Source of the DNA: CAVTPD01 sp963736575
Lineage (GTDB): Bacteria; Bacteroidota; Bacteroidia; Cytophagales; JAAEPT01
Length of the DNA: 64,000 nt
Direction of reading: 5' to 3'
Assembly: GCA_963736575.1 (NCBI GenBank)
Contig: CAVTPD010000001.1
Coordinates: forward strand, 558,001 to 622,000
The translations under genes were made by a program, and so were the position numbers. The notes beneath the pieces were generated by a model. It was not told the DNA's origin, did no database searches, and saw only the letters and a list, made by a program, of their open reading frames with translations. Shown here in pieces: positions 52,916-61,219 of this stretch (positions within the stretch are counted from its first letter, which is position 1; each line of letters begins with the position of its first letter).

Positions 52916-53933
52916 ATGGGATACCTTATGGGTCACTATTCGGCCTAATGAAACCCCTACTTTTACGGACGAATTAGAAAACGAAACCTCTAAAACACAG
53001 CTTGTTTTTAAGGATTTAATTCAGCAAAAAATAAGCGATTGGACGTGGAAGTTTATTGACCAAGATACTAAACTGAACGATTCTGTAGTGGTTTATGATT
53101 TTCAATTACCTGAAAAATACCCTGTTGGTTTAGAAGTAGTGTATGAAAACGGCTGCCGAAATTATACAGAACAGGAAGTGTTGGTTCGCTCACCTAAAAT
53201 CTTTGGGAAGGAAAATTTGTGTTTGGGGGAAGTAGCCGAATACGAAGTTTTTCCGGCGGAATTCCGGTATTTATGGTCGGTAAGTGGTGGCGAGATTATT
53301 TCTAGAGATAAAAACAAAGTGCAAATAGCTTGGGACAGCGATAGCCTTGGTGAGATTGTAGTTACTAATCAGGATTTGCTGGAAGATGGGTTATTGATCG
53401 ATTCTTTACTTGTCCATTTTTTGGATACTGGAACCAGTGCTTTTTTTCTTCCTGAAAACATAGGCGTAGGTGCAGAAGTAGAATTTGTGAATGCTTCTGA
53501 ATTGGGAGAAAAATATGTATGGGAGCTGAATAGAGTATTTATTTCGGAAGAAGAAAATTTGATTCACACGTTTACGCAAGCAGGTACTTATCTGCTTGGC
53601 TTAAGCAGTACAACTGCTGAAAACTGCACAACAACATCACTACAAACAGTAACGGTAACCAATAACTTAGAGTTGGTAATTTATAATGTAATCACCGCCA
53701 ATGGCGACGGTGCTAACGATGTACTGTACATTGAAAACTTAGAACGTTACCCCAATAATACGGTTTCTGTATACAATTTGGATGGCAAGCTGATCTATGA
53801 AGAAGAGGCTTACAACAACAATTGGTTGCCCAATTTAGGCGGAGAACCACTAAGCCAAGGGAGTTACATATGTGTAGTAAAAGTGGCTGGTTTTGATCAG
53901 GTTTTTAAACAAACTATAAGCGTGTTGTATTAA
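52872..53933 (+). CDS. Gliding-motility-type C-terminal domain, T9SS type B (last fragment)
   Basis: Joined to the central fragment by a single frameshift at about 52866-52880. PKD-like beta domains lead to the gliding-motility-associated C-terminal domain, NVITANGDGANDVLYIENLE...YPNNTVSVYNLDGKLIYE...GSYICVVKV, the type B sorting signal. Such proteins are exported by T9SS and usually need a partner PorP/SprF-like protein. That partner follows immediately, with a 1-base stop/start overlap. Confidence 0.85.
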   Translation: MVEHALVVENVDFNKWDTLWVTIRPNETPTFTDELENETSKTQLVFKDLIQQKISDWTWKFIDQDTKLNDSVVVYDFQLPEKYPVGLEVVYENGCRNYTEQEVLVRSPKIFGKENLCLGEVAEYEVFPAEFRYLWSVSGGEIISRDKNKVQIAWDSDSLGEIVVTNQDLLEDGLLIDSLLVHFLDTGTSAFFLPENIGVGAEVEFVNASELGEKYVWELNRVFISEEENLIHTFTQAGTYLLGLSSTTAENCTTTSLQTVTVTNNLELVIYNVITANGDGANDVLYIENLERYPNNTVSVYNLDGKLIYEEEAYNNNWLPNLGGEPLSQGSYICVVKVAGFDQVFKQTISVLY

Positions 53934-54853
53934 TGAAAAAGGTCTATAGTTTAGTTGTTGTCGTTTTAGTAGCGCTGCAAGGATTTGCCCAAACCAACCT
54001 TTGGAGCAGTTATAAATATACTGACGGGATTCATTTAGCGCCGTCTTTAACAGGATATCGTGGTGGCGCCGTGGTGGTGAATTACCATTCTACGTTGTCA
54101 AAAGTGGCGGGTGCACCCAAAGGCGGACTTATTGTAGCGCATACATCTTTGTTGCAAGATAAAGCAGGGGCGGGGATTGTAATTAGCCAAGAAAGCAACA
54201 ATGTGTTGGAGCATTTGCAGATTCAGGTTCCGTTGGCCTATCACCTTAAGGTCAACAAAAAGCAAGGAATCAGTTTTGGTTTAGCGCCTAATATTATTCA
54301 AACTAGGTTGAATAGGAGCGAAATAACCAATCGGGATATTGGTTCGGATTCGTATCTACAAAACTATGACAATACCACAAAACTAGACTTTAGTGTTTCT
54401 ACACAACTGAACCATGAATATTATGAAGTAGGTATTTCAGTAGACCGAGTAAAAGCCTATTCAGATGGTTTGTTGCCTGCAAAAATGTTTGTGTTTGCTA
54501 ATGCCTATATTCCACTAAAAGACCAATTCGATTTACTGGAACCCAGTTTAATTATTAGCCGAGACAATAATGGAAAATGGTTGGGGATGGCGTATTTGTA
54601 CTACAAATTCATAGACAAGATTATAGTAGGTGGTGGTTATCAGACCAATAAAAATATGCTTTTAAGTGTTGGGTATTCCTACGATAACCGCATAATAGTG
54701 GGGTATAACTTTGAAACCCATTTAGAAACCAAAACGCTGAATTTGGGCAATACGCATCAAATTACGTTTCGGGTTAATTTAAACCAGCGCTATTACGACC
54801 AACGTAAATACAGTATTTTCTCTACACCTATACGGAGTATGAATTTGAGGTAG
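53933..54853 (+). CDS. PorP/SprF family type IX secretion membrane protein
   Basis: Signal peptide (MKKVYSLVVVVLVALQGFAQ) followed by a beta-barrel-like sequence with the PorP/SprF pattern: LAPSLTGYRGG near the N-terminus, KQGISFGLAPNII, and alternating strands to IVGYNFETHLE and TFRVNLNQRYY. SprF-like partners are needed to secrete type B CTD proteins such as SprB. The start overlaps the stop of the gliding-type gene, so it is surely a dedicated partner. Confidence 0.9.
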   Translation: MKKVYSLVVVVLVALQGFAQTNLWSSYKYTDGIHLAPSLTGYRGGAVVVNYHSTLSKVAGAPKGGLIVAHTSLLQDKAGAGIVISQESNNVLEHLQIQVPLAYHLKVNKKQGISFGLAPNIIQTRLNRSEITNRDIGSDSYLQNYDNTTKLDFSVSTQLNHEYYEVGISVDRVKAYSDGLLPAKMFVFANAYIPLKDQFDLLEPSLIISRDNNGKWLGMAYLYYKFIDKIIVGGGYQTNKNMLLSVGYSYDNRIIVGYNFETHLETKTLNLGNTHQITFRVNLNQRYYDQRKYSIFSTPIRSMNLR

Positions 54854-55012
54854 GGAGTAGTGGTTTTCGAGTTGTGAAAATATCTTTTCTAGATCAATAG
54901 TGAATGAAATTTAGTAGGATAAAATAGTTTCTTTAATTCATTTAATTATAAAAACGTATGTTTTTCTCATAATATAGTAAAAGTATCACATACCAAATTT
55001 CTATTTAAGCCC

Positions 55013-55045
55013 AATCTAATTCCGTTCAATTCAAAAGACAAGATG
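55013..55045. repeat. Direct repeat, left copy, flanking an MNT/HEPN pair
   Basis: AATCTAATTCCGTTCAATTC then AAAAGACAAGATG aligns with 55869-55903 (AATCTAAACCTATCCAATTC then AAAAGCCAGAAGATC). A shared TCTATTTAAG lies beside each copy but on opposite sides. Confidence 0.5.
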
Positions 55046-55049
55046 CGTT

Positions 55050-55361
55050 TCACTCTTCGTAGATTATTTTGCCTACTCTTTCTATGTGCGAAATTAGTTC
55101 TTGATTATCAATGCTTTCAAATTTTATTAAATCGAACTTGTAAGGGAAATCTAAATCGTCAACTTCTACCATAAGGTCAAGCCAATCTTTATGGCTTATA
55201 GTTCCTTTTAAGGCTATATCAACATCTGAACCAAGCCGATGTTTGCCTAGCGCACGAGATCCAAATAAAACAGCTGTAGAAATAGAAGGTGTATTTTTAA
55301 AAACAGAAATTAAATTTTCCAATTCACCTTTTTCTAATCCTATTTCTTCGGCATTAATCAT
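55050..55361 (-). CDS. Nucleotidyltransferase domain protein (MntA/HI0073-like antitoxin)
   Basis: 103 aa with VLFGSRALGKHRLGSDVDIA: the GS...DxD motif is intact, and FKFDLIKFE-like FDLIKF supplies the third acidic residue. It overlaps the upstream HEPN-like gene by 4 bases. HI0073/HI0074-type pairs form a toxin-antitoxin complex in which the MNT protein modifies its partner. Confidence 0.88.
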   Translation of the reverse strand: MINAEEIGLEKGELENLISVFKNTPSISTAVLFGSRALGKHRLGSDVDIALKGTISHKDWLDLMVEVDDLDFPYKFDLIKFESIDNQELISHIERVGKIIYEE

Positions 55362-55762
55362 TGGTTTTCTTTTTCTAAACGTAGTTTTAAACTTTTTAAA
55401 TACTGAAAATACTCAGCGCGTATATCCGTGATAATTTTCTCTGCGGTTTCCTCATTGTTGGTTTGACTTGTTAAATTTCTACTTTTCTGCATTCTTAACC
55501 AACCTTGTCCGTCAGATATATACCCATCCTGGAAACTTTGTTGTATAACAGGTTTTGGTCCAACAATATCAGAATACCCTTTGTCCCTAAGTAAATCTTC
55601 TAACGTCTTCCAAGCTAATTCAAAAGTGTACTCAAAAGCCTTAATTAAACCTTGTTCTTCAAGTTTATTAAGATCTGTTTCAGTCAAAAATAGTTCTAGT
55701 TGGCCAAATGCTTTTTTAAAATTTTGAAACCGTTGTAGCCATCGTATGTCGTTTTCGCTCAT
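55358..55762 (-). CDS. HI0074-family nucleotidyltransferase substrate-binding protein (HEPN-like)
   Basis: 134 aa helical protein: IRWLQRFQNFKKAFGQLELF, GLIKAFEYTFELAWKTLEDL, SFQDGYISDGQGWLRMQKSR and NEETAEKII match the HI0074 family throughout. R-N-L-T-S in KSRNLTSQ replaces a clear R-x4-H, as is usual for this branch. It comes first in the operon and overlaps the nucleotidyltransferase gene. This copy looks intact, unlike the pair at 25.9 kb. Confidence 0.9.
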   Translation of the reverse strand: MSENDIRWLQRFQNFKKAFGQLELFLTETDLNKLEEQGLIKAFEYTFELAWKTLEDLLRDKGYSDIVGPKPVIQQSFQDGYISDGQGWLRMQKSRNLTSQTNNEETAEKIITDIRAEYFQYLKSLKLRLEKENQ

Positions 55763-55868
55763 GCTTCAATTTTTATTATAAGTAAACAATATCTCATAAA
55801 ACCTTACTAAGGTGTTGTCTCTACAATTAAGATAAATCCCAGACCTTGTGCGCATATCTTTTATTAAT

Positions 55869-55903
55869 AATCTAAACCTATCCAATTCAAAAGCCAGAAG
55901 ATC
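55869..55903. repeat. Direct repeat, right copy, flanking an MNT/HEPN pair
   Basis: Imperfect copy of 55013-55045; about three quarters of positions agree. The intergenic stretch 55763-56010 holds no other signal I could recognise. Confidence 0.5.
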
Positions 55904-56010
55904 TATTTAAGAAAGACTTTTTTATAACTGTTTACAAATCCCTTTTTAATCCGTAATGAAGGTGAATTAAATAGATGTGGGTTTTTTAACACGCATGTAA
56001 TTGCCCTATT

Positions 56011-57969
56011 ATGAAAAAAAGTTTACTTGTCCTGAAAAAGAAAATCTCTTTAGTGTGTTTGTTTTTTATTTTTACAGGCTTTGCAACGCATGCTAAAACG
56101 TATTATGTAAGCCCGAATGGAAACTCTAGCAATACAGGAAAAAGCTTTAACAGCACCATAGATTTTAAAACGGCATTTAATAATGTTGCAGCAGGCGATT
56201 CCATTCTTATGAAAAATGGAACCTACACCTTCGCTTTTTCAGCAGGGAATAAAAATAATATAGTCTTCTCTAAATCGGGTACAGCTAGTAAACCTATTTA
56301 TGTACTTTCAGAAATAGGTGGAAAAGCTGTTTTTGATTTCTCTTTTCCATGGCAAGATTGGGTACAAGACTGCTTTGGGTTTGATGTAACAGGGGATTAT
56401 TGGTATTTCAAAAACATAGACATTACCAGAGCCGGATATCATGGGGTTTATGTAAAAGGAAACTATAATACTTTTGACAATTGTGCTTTTTACGAAAACA
56501 GAAATACAGGCTTAGAAATTAATAAGGGCGGAAGTTATACTACGGTAATAAATTGTGATTCGTATAAAAATTACGACCCAAAGAAAAAAGGAAGCATGGC
56601 CGATGGTTTTGGTCCTAAACAATTAATGGGTCCGGGTAATAAGTTTATTGGTTGCCGGGCATGGGAAAATTCGGATGACGGTTATGATTGTTTTGATAGC
56701 CCAGAAAAAGTGACTTTCGAAAATTGCTGGGCATTCCGTAATGGTATAGATACCTGGAATTATGGAGGTTTTGCTGGTAATGGTAACGGTTTTAAGTTGG
56801 GCGGAAATTATGCTGAAGCTAAAAATGTAGCCAGCCATTGTATTTCTTTCGGACATCCGCAAAAAGGCTTTGATCAGAATCACAATATGGCGGCGCTAAC
56901 CATCTTAAATTGTTTAAGCTATGATAACGGAAATAATTATGGTATTGGTGAAGCGACAGCATCAGGAGAAAAGCATTACTTCAGAAATAACATATCATTA
57001 GGTCAGACACCCTCTTTAAGTAATGCAGACCAAAAATATAATTCATGGAATTCGGGTTTTTCGGTAAGCAGTTCAGACTTTATTTCTTTAAATACATCGT
57101 TAGCAACTAGTGCTAGAGATTTAGATGGAACCATATCCTATGCCCATCTTTTCAGACTAAAACCCACAAGTAACTTAGTAGATGCAGGTACTAATGTGGG
57201 TTTGCCATATAGCGGTACTGCTCCAGATTTAGGCGCTTTTGAAGTAAAGTTGAACATAGACTGCAATGGTGTAGAAAATGGTTCGGCTACTTTAGATAAT
57301 TGTGGGGTTTGTATAGGTGGAAATACAGATAACTTGGCTTGCACCAGCAGTATGGAAGCCGAAAATCCCTGCACAGTTGACGGTATTGCATTAGAAAATA
57401 CCAATGCTGGTTTTTCGGGAGAAGGTTATGTAAATACAGATAATGCGATAAATAGCGTAGTAAACTGGGTAATGTTTAGTGATCAACAACAAACGGCTAC
57501 CTTAACTTTTGTGTATGCTAACGGTGGGCTGGCCTCCAGAAACGGAGAATTATTCATTAACAGCATTTCGGTGGGAACGTTAAATTTACCAACTACAGGA
57601 ACTTGGACAACTTGGGAAAAAGCGTCTGTAAATGTTGCTTTAGAGTTTGGTGTTAACGAACTACAAATTGTAGCTACAACAGATGGTGGTTTGGCTAATT
57701 TAGACGTGATTCACTTATCCGAAGGAGTAACAAAAGCTCAATGTTTAATTACCAGTAATTCCGAATTTGAAAGTTCGAATCAATGGATTTACCCGAACCC
57801 AACTTATGATAACGTGTATTGGTTGCAAGAAACTAACTGGTTGGTATTTAACAGTCATGGTAAACAACTTAAACAAGGAAAGAGTAAAGAAGTAGATCTG
57901 TCTATTTATCCAGCAGGTCTGTATTATATTAAGCTAAAAGAAAGAGTTTTTAAAATTATGAAAAGATAA
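56011..57969 (+). CDS. Secreted pectate-lyase-like (PL9-type) protein with T9SS tail
   Basis: Signal peptide (residues 1-28), then KTYYVSPNGNSSNTG, a parallel beta-helix of about 370 residues with GVYVKGNYNTFDNCAFYENR, GSMADGFGPKQ, NSDDGYDCFDSPEKV and AGNGNGFKLGG. These acidic and Lys positions resemble the Ca2+ and catalytic sites of PL9 lyases. A Cys-rich linker (DCNGVENGSATLDNCGVCIG) and a CBM35-like module (about 455-570) follow. The last 70 residues (WIYPNPTYDNVYWL...LYYIKLKERVFKI) are a type A sorting domain. It probably degrades uronic-acid polysaccharides outside the cell. Confidence 0.85.
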   Translation: MKKSLLVLKKKISLVCLFFIFTGFATHAKTYYVSPNGNSSNTGKSFNSTIDFKTAFNNVAAGDSILMKNGTYTFAFSAGNKNNIVFSKSGTASKPIYVLSEIGGKAVFDFSFPWQDWVQDCFGFDVTGDYWYFKNIDITRAGYHGVYVKGNYNTFDNCAFYENRNTGLEINKGGSYTTVINCDSYKNYDPKKKGSMADGFGPKQLMGPGNKFIGCRAWENSDDGYDCFDSPEKVTFENCWAFRNGIDTWNYGGFAGNGNGFKLGGNYAEAKNVASHCISFGHPQKGFDQNHNMAALTILNCLSYDNGNNYGIGEATASGEKHYFRNNISLGQTPSLSNADQKYNSWNSGFSVSSSDFISLNTSLATSARDLDGTISYAHLFRLKPTSNLVDAGTNVGLPYSGTAPDLGAFEVKLNIDCNGVENGSATLDNCGVCIGGNTDNLACTSSMEAENPCTVDGIALENTNAGFSGEGYVNTDNAINSVVNWVMFSDQQQTATLTFVYANGGLASRNGELFINSISVGTLNLPTTGTWTTWEKASVNVALEFGVNELQIVATTDGGLANLDVIHLSEGVTKAQCLITSNSEFESSNQWIYPNPTYDNVYWLQETNWLVFNSHGKQLKQGKSKEVDLSIYPAGLYYIKLKERVFKIMKR

Positions 57970-57995
57970 TATAAGTCATCTTTTTATAAAAAAAC

Positions 57996-58025
57996 AGAGG
58001 CTGTCTCTTGCAAAAGACAGCCTCT
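57996..58025. terminator. Bidirectional terminator
   Basis: AGAGGCTGTCT and AGACAGCCTCT pair perfectly around an 8-base loop, with A-rich and T-rich flanks, between convergent genes. Confidence 0.8.
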
Positions 58026-58030
58026 TAATA

Positions 58031-58639
58031 TTATCGGTTTACAGCCATGGCAGCCGGTAAATATTTTAAAGAATAAACCGACTTATAATTCTTGTTGTTC
58101 ATAGCAAATGCATCTAAATCTTTTCTGCATTTTTCATCTAAGAAGGTCATTAAAGGTTGCTCGTTGGTAAATAGTTTTTTCAACGAACTTTTAATCTTTT
58201 TATCCCATTCTTTGTAATAAACATCAAAATCAGATGGAGTAATGGTTTTTCTACAATTTAAACCACTGCAACATAAGTTCATTTCTTCGGTTAGGTTAAA
58301 AATACCGTATTCATCTGTAATTTCTTCTCCAGGATAAATGTCTCTTATGGCCATTTCGAAACCGTAACCCGTACTAATGGTGTTGCAGTTGCAGCAATGA
58401 TTTACATATTTGGCAAAGTCCCAGCTAATAATTCGGTTTCCCTTTTCGTCAATGTAGGAATACTTTTCAATCACATCCTGCATTTCCTGAGAGTGCATCA
58501 GGTAGTCGGTAGGTGTAATTTCAAGCTCCAGCGAATCTTTAACATAAACAATTGTGCCTTCCGGAATAAACTCGGTGGCAAACACACCATAACCCACCTC
58601 AGGGCTAATGTGTTTTAATTCAGTTTTTGGATGAATCAT
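58031..58639 (-). CDS. SET domain-containing protein
   Basis: 202 aa with SET signatures in order: GYGVFATEFIPEGTIVYV, WDFAKYVNHCCNCNTISTG (NH-x-C-x-x-N), MAIRDIYPGEEITDEYG (GEE-x-x-x-x-Y), then CCSGLNCRKTI, a post-SET-like Cys cluster. SET proteins are SAM-dependent lysine methyltransferases or, in bacteria, of unknown target. Intact key residues suggest activity. Likely cytoplasmic. Confidence 0.88.
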   Translation of the reverse strand: MIHPKTELKHISPEVGYGVFATEFIPEGTIVYVKDSLELEITPTDYLMHSQEMQDVIEKYSYIDEKGNRIISWDFAKYVNHCCNCNTISTGYGFEMAIRDIYPGEEITDEYGIFNLTEEMNLCCSGLNCRKTITPSDFDVYYKEWDKKIKSSLKKLFTNEQPLMTFLDEKCRKDLDAFAMNNKNYKSVYSLKYLPAAMAVNR

Positions 58640-58760
58640 CGTTTAATTCACTATAAATTTTTAACTAAATGTAGAGTTAAAATCAATTGCTTGTATCGAT
58701 GTAATTCAAATTTTTTTTACGCTGAAATAAGAGTGCTTTATATTCGGTTAATATGTTGTT

Positions 58761-59837
58761 CTATAGCCATTTGCGTTTCTTGAAAAGGAAGAGCATTCCA
58801 ATAGAAATACCAAGCATAGACACCAGAAGAATTGGGTAAGAATATTTCCAATGTAGTTCGGGCATATAATCGAAATTCATACCGTACATACTTGTTAAAA
58901 AAGAAAGCGGAATGAAGATGGTAGAAATAATGGTTAGTACCTGCATTATGCGGTTCATTTTATTGCTTATTCCCGAAAAATAAAGGTCTTTCACACTTAG
59001 TAAAACTTCGTGCTGTATGTTTATCATTTCTATAATCTGAATAACATGATCGTAAAGGTCTTTAAAGAACGGCGTTATTTCAACACTGTTTAAAATGGAA
59101 TGTTCTTTAGAGATAGATAACAACGCTTCTCTTAAGGGAGTTACGTTTCTTTTCATACTCATTAAGTCTTTTCTAAGCTGTTGTATTTCCTGTAACGTTT
59201 CGGTAGAGGTGTCTTCTAAAGCACGGTCTTCTAACAGTTCAATTTTTTCAGAATAGTGTTCAATCACAAAAAAGTAATTGTCTACAATGGTGTCAATTAC
59301 TCTGTAAAATAAATATTCTTCTGGCTTTTGACGCAATAAGCTATTGTCTTCTTTCAGACGACTTCTTAGTGGTCCAAAAACATCTCCTTCACGTTCCTGA
59401 AAGGTTACTACCCAATTTTTTCCTAGGAATAAACTTATTTGTTCAGAAAAAGCTTCGCTTTTGTCGGTACTTAAACCCAACATTTTTAAAGAGCAAAAAA
59501 CATAATTGTCGTAAATTTCAATTTTAGGACGTTGCTCTACATTAAGAATGTCTTCTAAACTTAAGGCATGAATGCCTAGTTTTTCACCAAATTTTTCTAT
59601 TGTTTTTACATCATGAATACCGTCTATATTTACCCAGGTGTTAGATGTTTGGTCACTAATTTTTGAGAAAACATCATCACTAAGCACATTGTATTCAGAA
59701 TAATGATTGGGTGAATAATCTATAATACTGGCTTTAACCTTTTCGTTTTTTTCTGGCCCAATATATATTAGAGAACCAGGGGGTAACCCAGCTCTTTTTG
59801 ATATTCTTCTAGAAGGATCTTTTTTTCTCTTTTTCAA
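58761..59837 (-). CDS. corA: CorA family magnesium/cobalt transporter
   Basis: Large N-terminal cytoplasmic domain, long stalk helix, then two C-terminal membrane segments with the diagnostic YGMNFDYMPELHWKYSYP loop (GMN) and a basic tail KKRKWL. It imports Mg2+ (also Co2+ or Ni2+) as a pentamer. Start fixed by the basic MKKRKKDPSRRISKRAGLPP N-terminus typical of Bacteroidota CorA. Confidence 0.95.
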   Translation of the reverse strand: MKKRKKDPSRRISKRAGLPPGSLIYIGPEKNEKVKASIIDYSPNHYSEYNVLSDDVFSKISDQTSNTWVNIDGIHDVKTIEKFGEKLGIHALSLEDILNVEQRPKIEIYDNYVFCSLKMLGLSTDKSEAFSEQISLFLGKNWVVTFQEREGDVFGPLRSRLKEDNSLLRQKPEEYLFYRVIDTIVDNYFFVIEHYSEKIELLEDRALEDTSTETLQEIQQLRKDLMSMKRNVTPLREALLSISKEHSILNSVEITPFFKDLYDHVIQIIEMINIQHEVLLSVKDLYFSGISNKMNRIMQVLTIISTIFIPLSFLTSMYGMNFDYMPELHWKYSYPILLVSMLGISIGMLFLFKKRKWL

Positions 59838-59941
59838 AACGGAAGTACTTCTTTATGTTACTTAATAGTAAGTTCATCTAAAAATAGTTCGATTTATTAA
59901 TATCTTTTAGAAGTTTACGGCTGAAGTATAATCATTTAAAA

Positions 59942-60943
59942 ATGAAATCGAATTTATTCTCCTTTGCACTTTTGTTCTTTTCTATTACACTGAATGCTAA
60001 TACGGTTTATGAGGACGATATTTTACCTGGATTTGAACAAGTAACCATACAACAACCAGACGATTATGAAGGGAAAGTTGTGACTACCTTAATTCGGAAA
60101 AAAGCAGATTCTGTCTCTACAAAAGCAGTTCTATACATACATGGTTATTGCGATTATTTTTTTCAGACTGATTTAGCCAAAGCTTTTATAGATTCTAATT
60201 ATAACTTTTACGCCGTAGATTTAAGAAAATATGGGCGGTCACTTTTGCCCAATCAAACCCCCAATATTTGCTATAAAGTAGAAGAATATTTCCCCGATTT
60301 AGATTCTTGTTTAGCTAGAATTTCTTCGGAAGGAAACAAAGAAATTGTGCTGTTAGCACATTCTACGGGTGGTTTAATAAGCAGTTTGTATTTAAAAGAA
60401 AGGAAACCAGACAATATTAATGGCTTTGTATTGAATAGTCCCTTTTTTGACATGAACCAAGGTTGGTTTATGGATGAAATAGTAGTACCTATAGCCAGTT
60501 GGTTGGCTAATTTTTTTCCGAAAATAAAAGTGCCTATGTCTTCTGGGGCAATGTATGGCAAATCGGTACATGTATCCGAAAAAGGGGAGTGGCAGTACAA
60601 TTTAGAATACAAACCTATGAAATGTTTTGACATGAATTGGGGTTGGGTAAGGGCCATTCATAAAGCGCAAAAACAAGTACAGAAAGGTATTAAAACAAAC
60701 ATTCCGGTAGAAGTTCTGGCTTCTGATAAATCCATAATTCCGGATAAAGAATGGAAAGAAGAATACCACACTGCCGATATAGTTTTAGACGTTAAAGACA
60801 TTAAAAAATATAGTGCTAAAATTACTGGTAGCAATTATGTGGAAATAAAAGATGCTAGACACGATGTTTTTTTATCTACGGAGGAAGCAAGAATTCTGGC
60901 CTATAAAAAAATGTTTTCTTGGCTAAAGGAAAACAATCTGTAA
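59942..60943 (+). CDS. Exported alpha/beta hydrolase (monoacylglycerol-lipase-like)
   Basis: Signal peptide (MKSNLFSFALLFFSITLNAN). Alpha/beta hydrolase fold with AVLYIHGYCDYFFQ (oxyanion region), YAVDLRKYGRS, the nucleophile elbow LLAHSTGGLISSLY, and a late IKDARHDVFLS with the catalytic His. Resembles serine aminopeptidase S33/lysophospholipase types, exported here. Substrate unknown. Confidence 0.88.
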   Translation: MKSNLFSFALLFFSITLNANTVYEDDILPGFEQVTIQQPDDYEGKVVTTLIRKKADSVSTKAVLYIHGYCDYFFQTDLAKAFIDSNYNFYAVDLRKYGRSLLPNQTPNICYKVEEYFPDLDSCLARISSEGNKEIVLLAHSTGGLISSLYLKERKPDNINGFVLNSPFFDMNQGWFMDEIVVPIASWLANFFPKIKVPMSSGAMYGKSVHVSEKGEWQYNLEYKPMKCFDMNWGWVRAIHKAQKQVQKGIKTNIPVEVLASDKSIIPDKEWKEEYHTADIVLDVKDIKKYSAKITGSNYVEIKDARHDVFLSTEEARILAYKKMFSWLKENNL

Positions 60944-60967
60944 AATGATTGTTACTTTACCGAATAA

Positions 60968-61075
60968 AGTCTTTAAGGATGTTTAATGCTACTATTCCTT
61001 CTTGGAGGAAAGCTTTGCCGCACAAGATGCAGTGGTGTGGTTTTCTAAGAAAAGCTCGGAAGGTGTTGGTTTAAG
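60968..61075 (+). repeat. Dispersed repeat, copy 2, with open short reading frame
   Basis: Blocks shared with 8958-9038: ATGTTTAATGCTACTATTCC and TTTTCTAAGAAAAGCTCGGA (with changes), plus an extra 26 or so internal bases. From ATG at 60980 a 31-codon frame reads MFNATIPSWRKALPHKMQWC then GFLRKARKVLV and TAA. The peptide is Trp-containing and strongly basic. Whether it is translated is unknown. Confidence 0.6.
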
Positions 61076-61190
61076 AAACTTATTATATGTTTTTTGTCAC
61101 TAGTGTTAATTTTACGGATAATCAGAATCTTTAATGATGATAATCATACAGTCATATTTTTATAAAAAGGAGTAAATCCTTATTTTTGCG

Positions 61191-61199
61191 CCGTCTATA
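61191..61199 (+). promoter_or_regulatory. Putative -7 box upstream of trhO
   Basis: TATTTTTGC matches TAnnTTTGC, 20 bases before the start codon. No clear -33 TTG. Confidence 0.4.
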
Positions 61200-61219
61200 G
61201 CATGCAACTGTAGTTCAAA

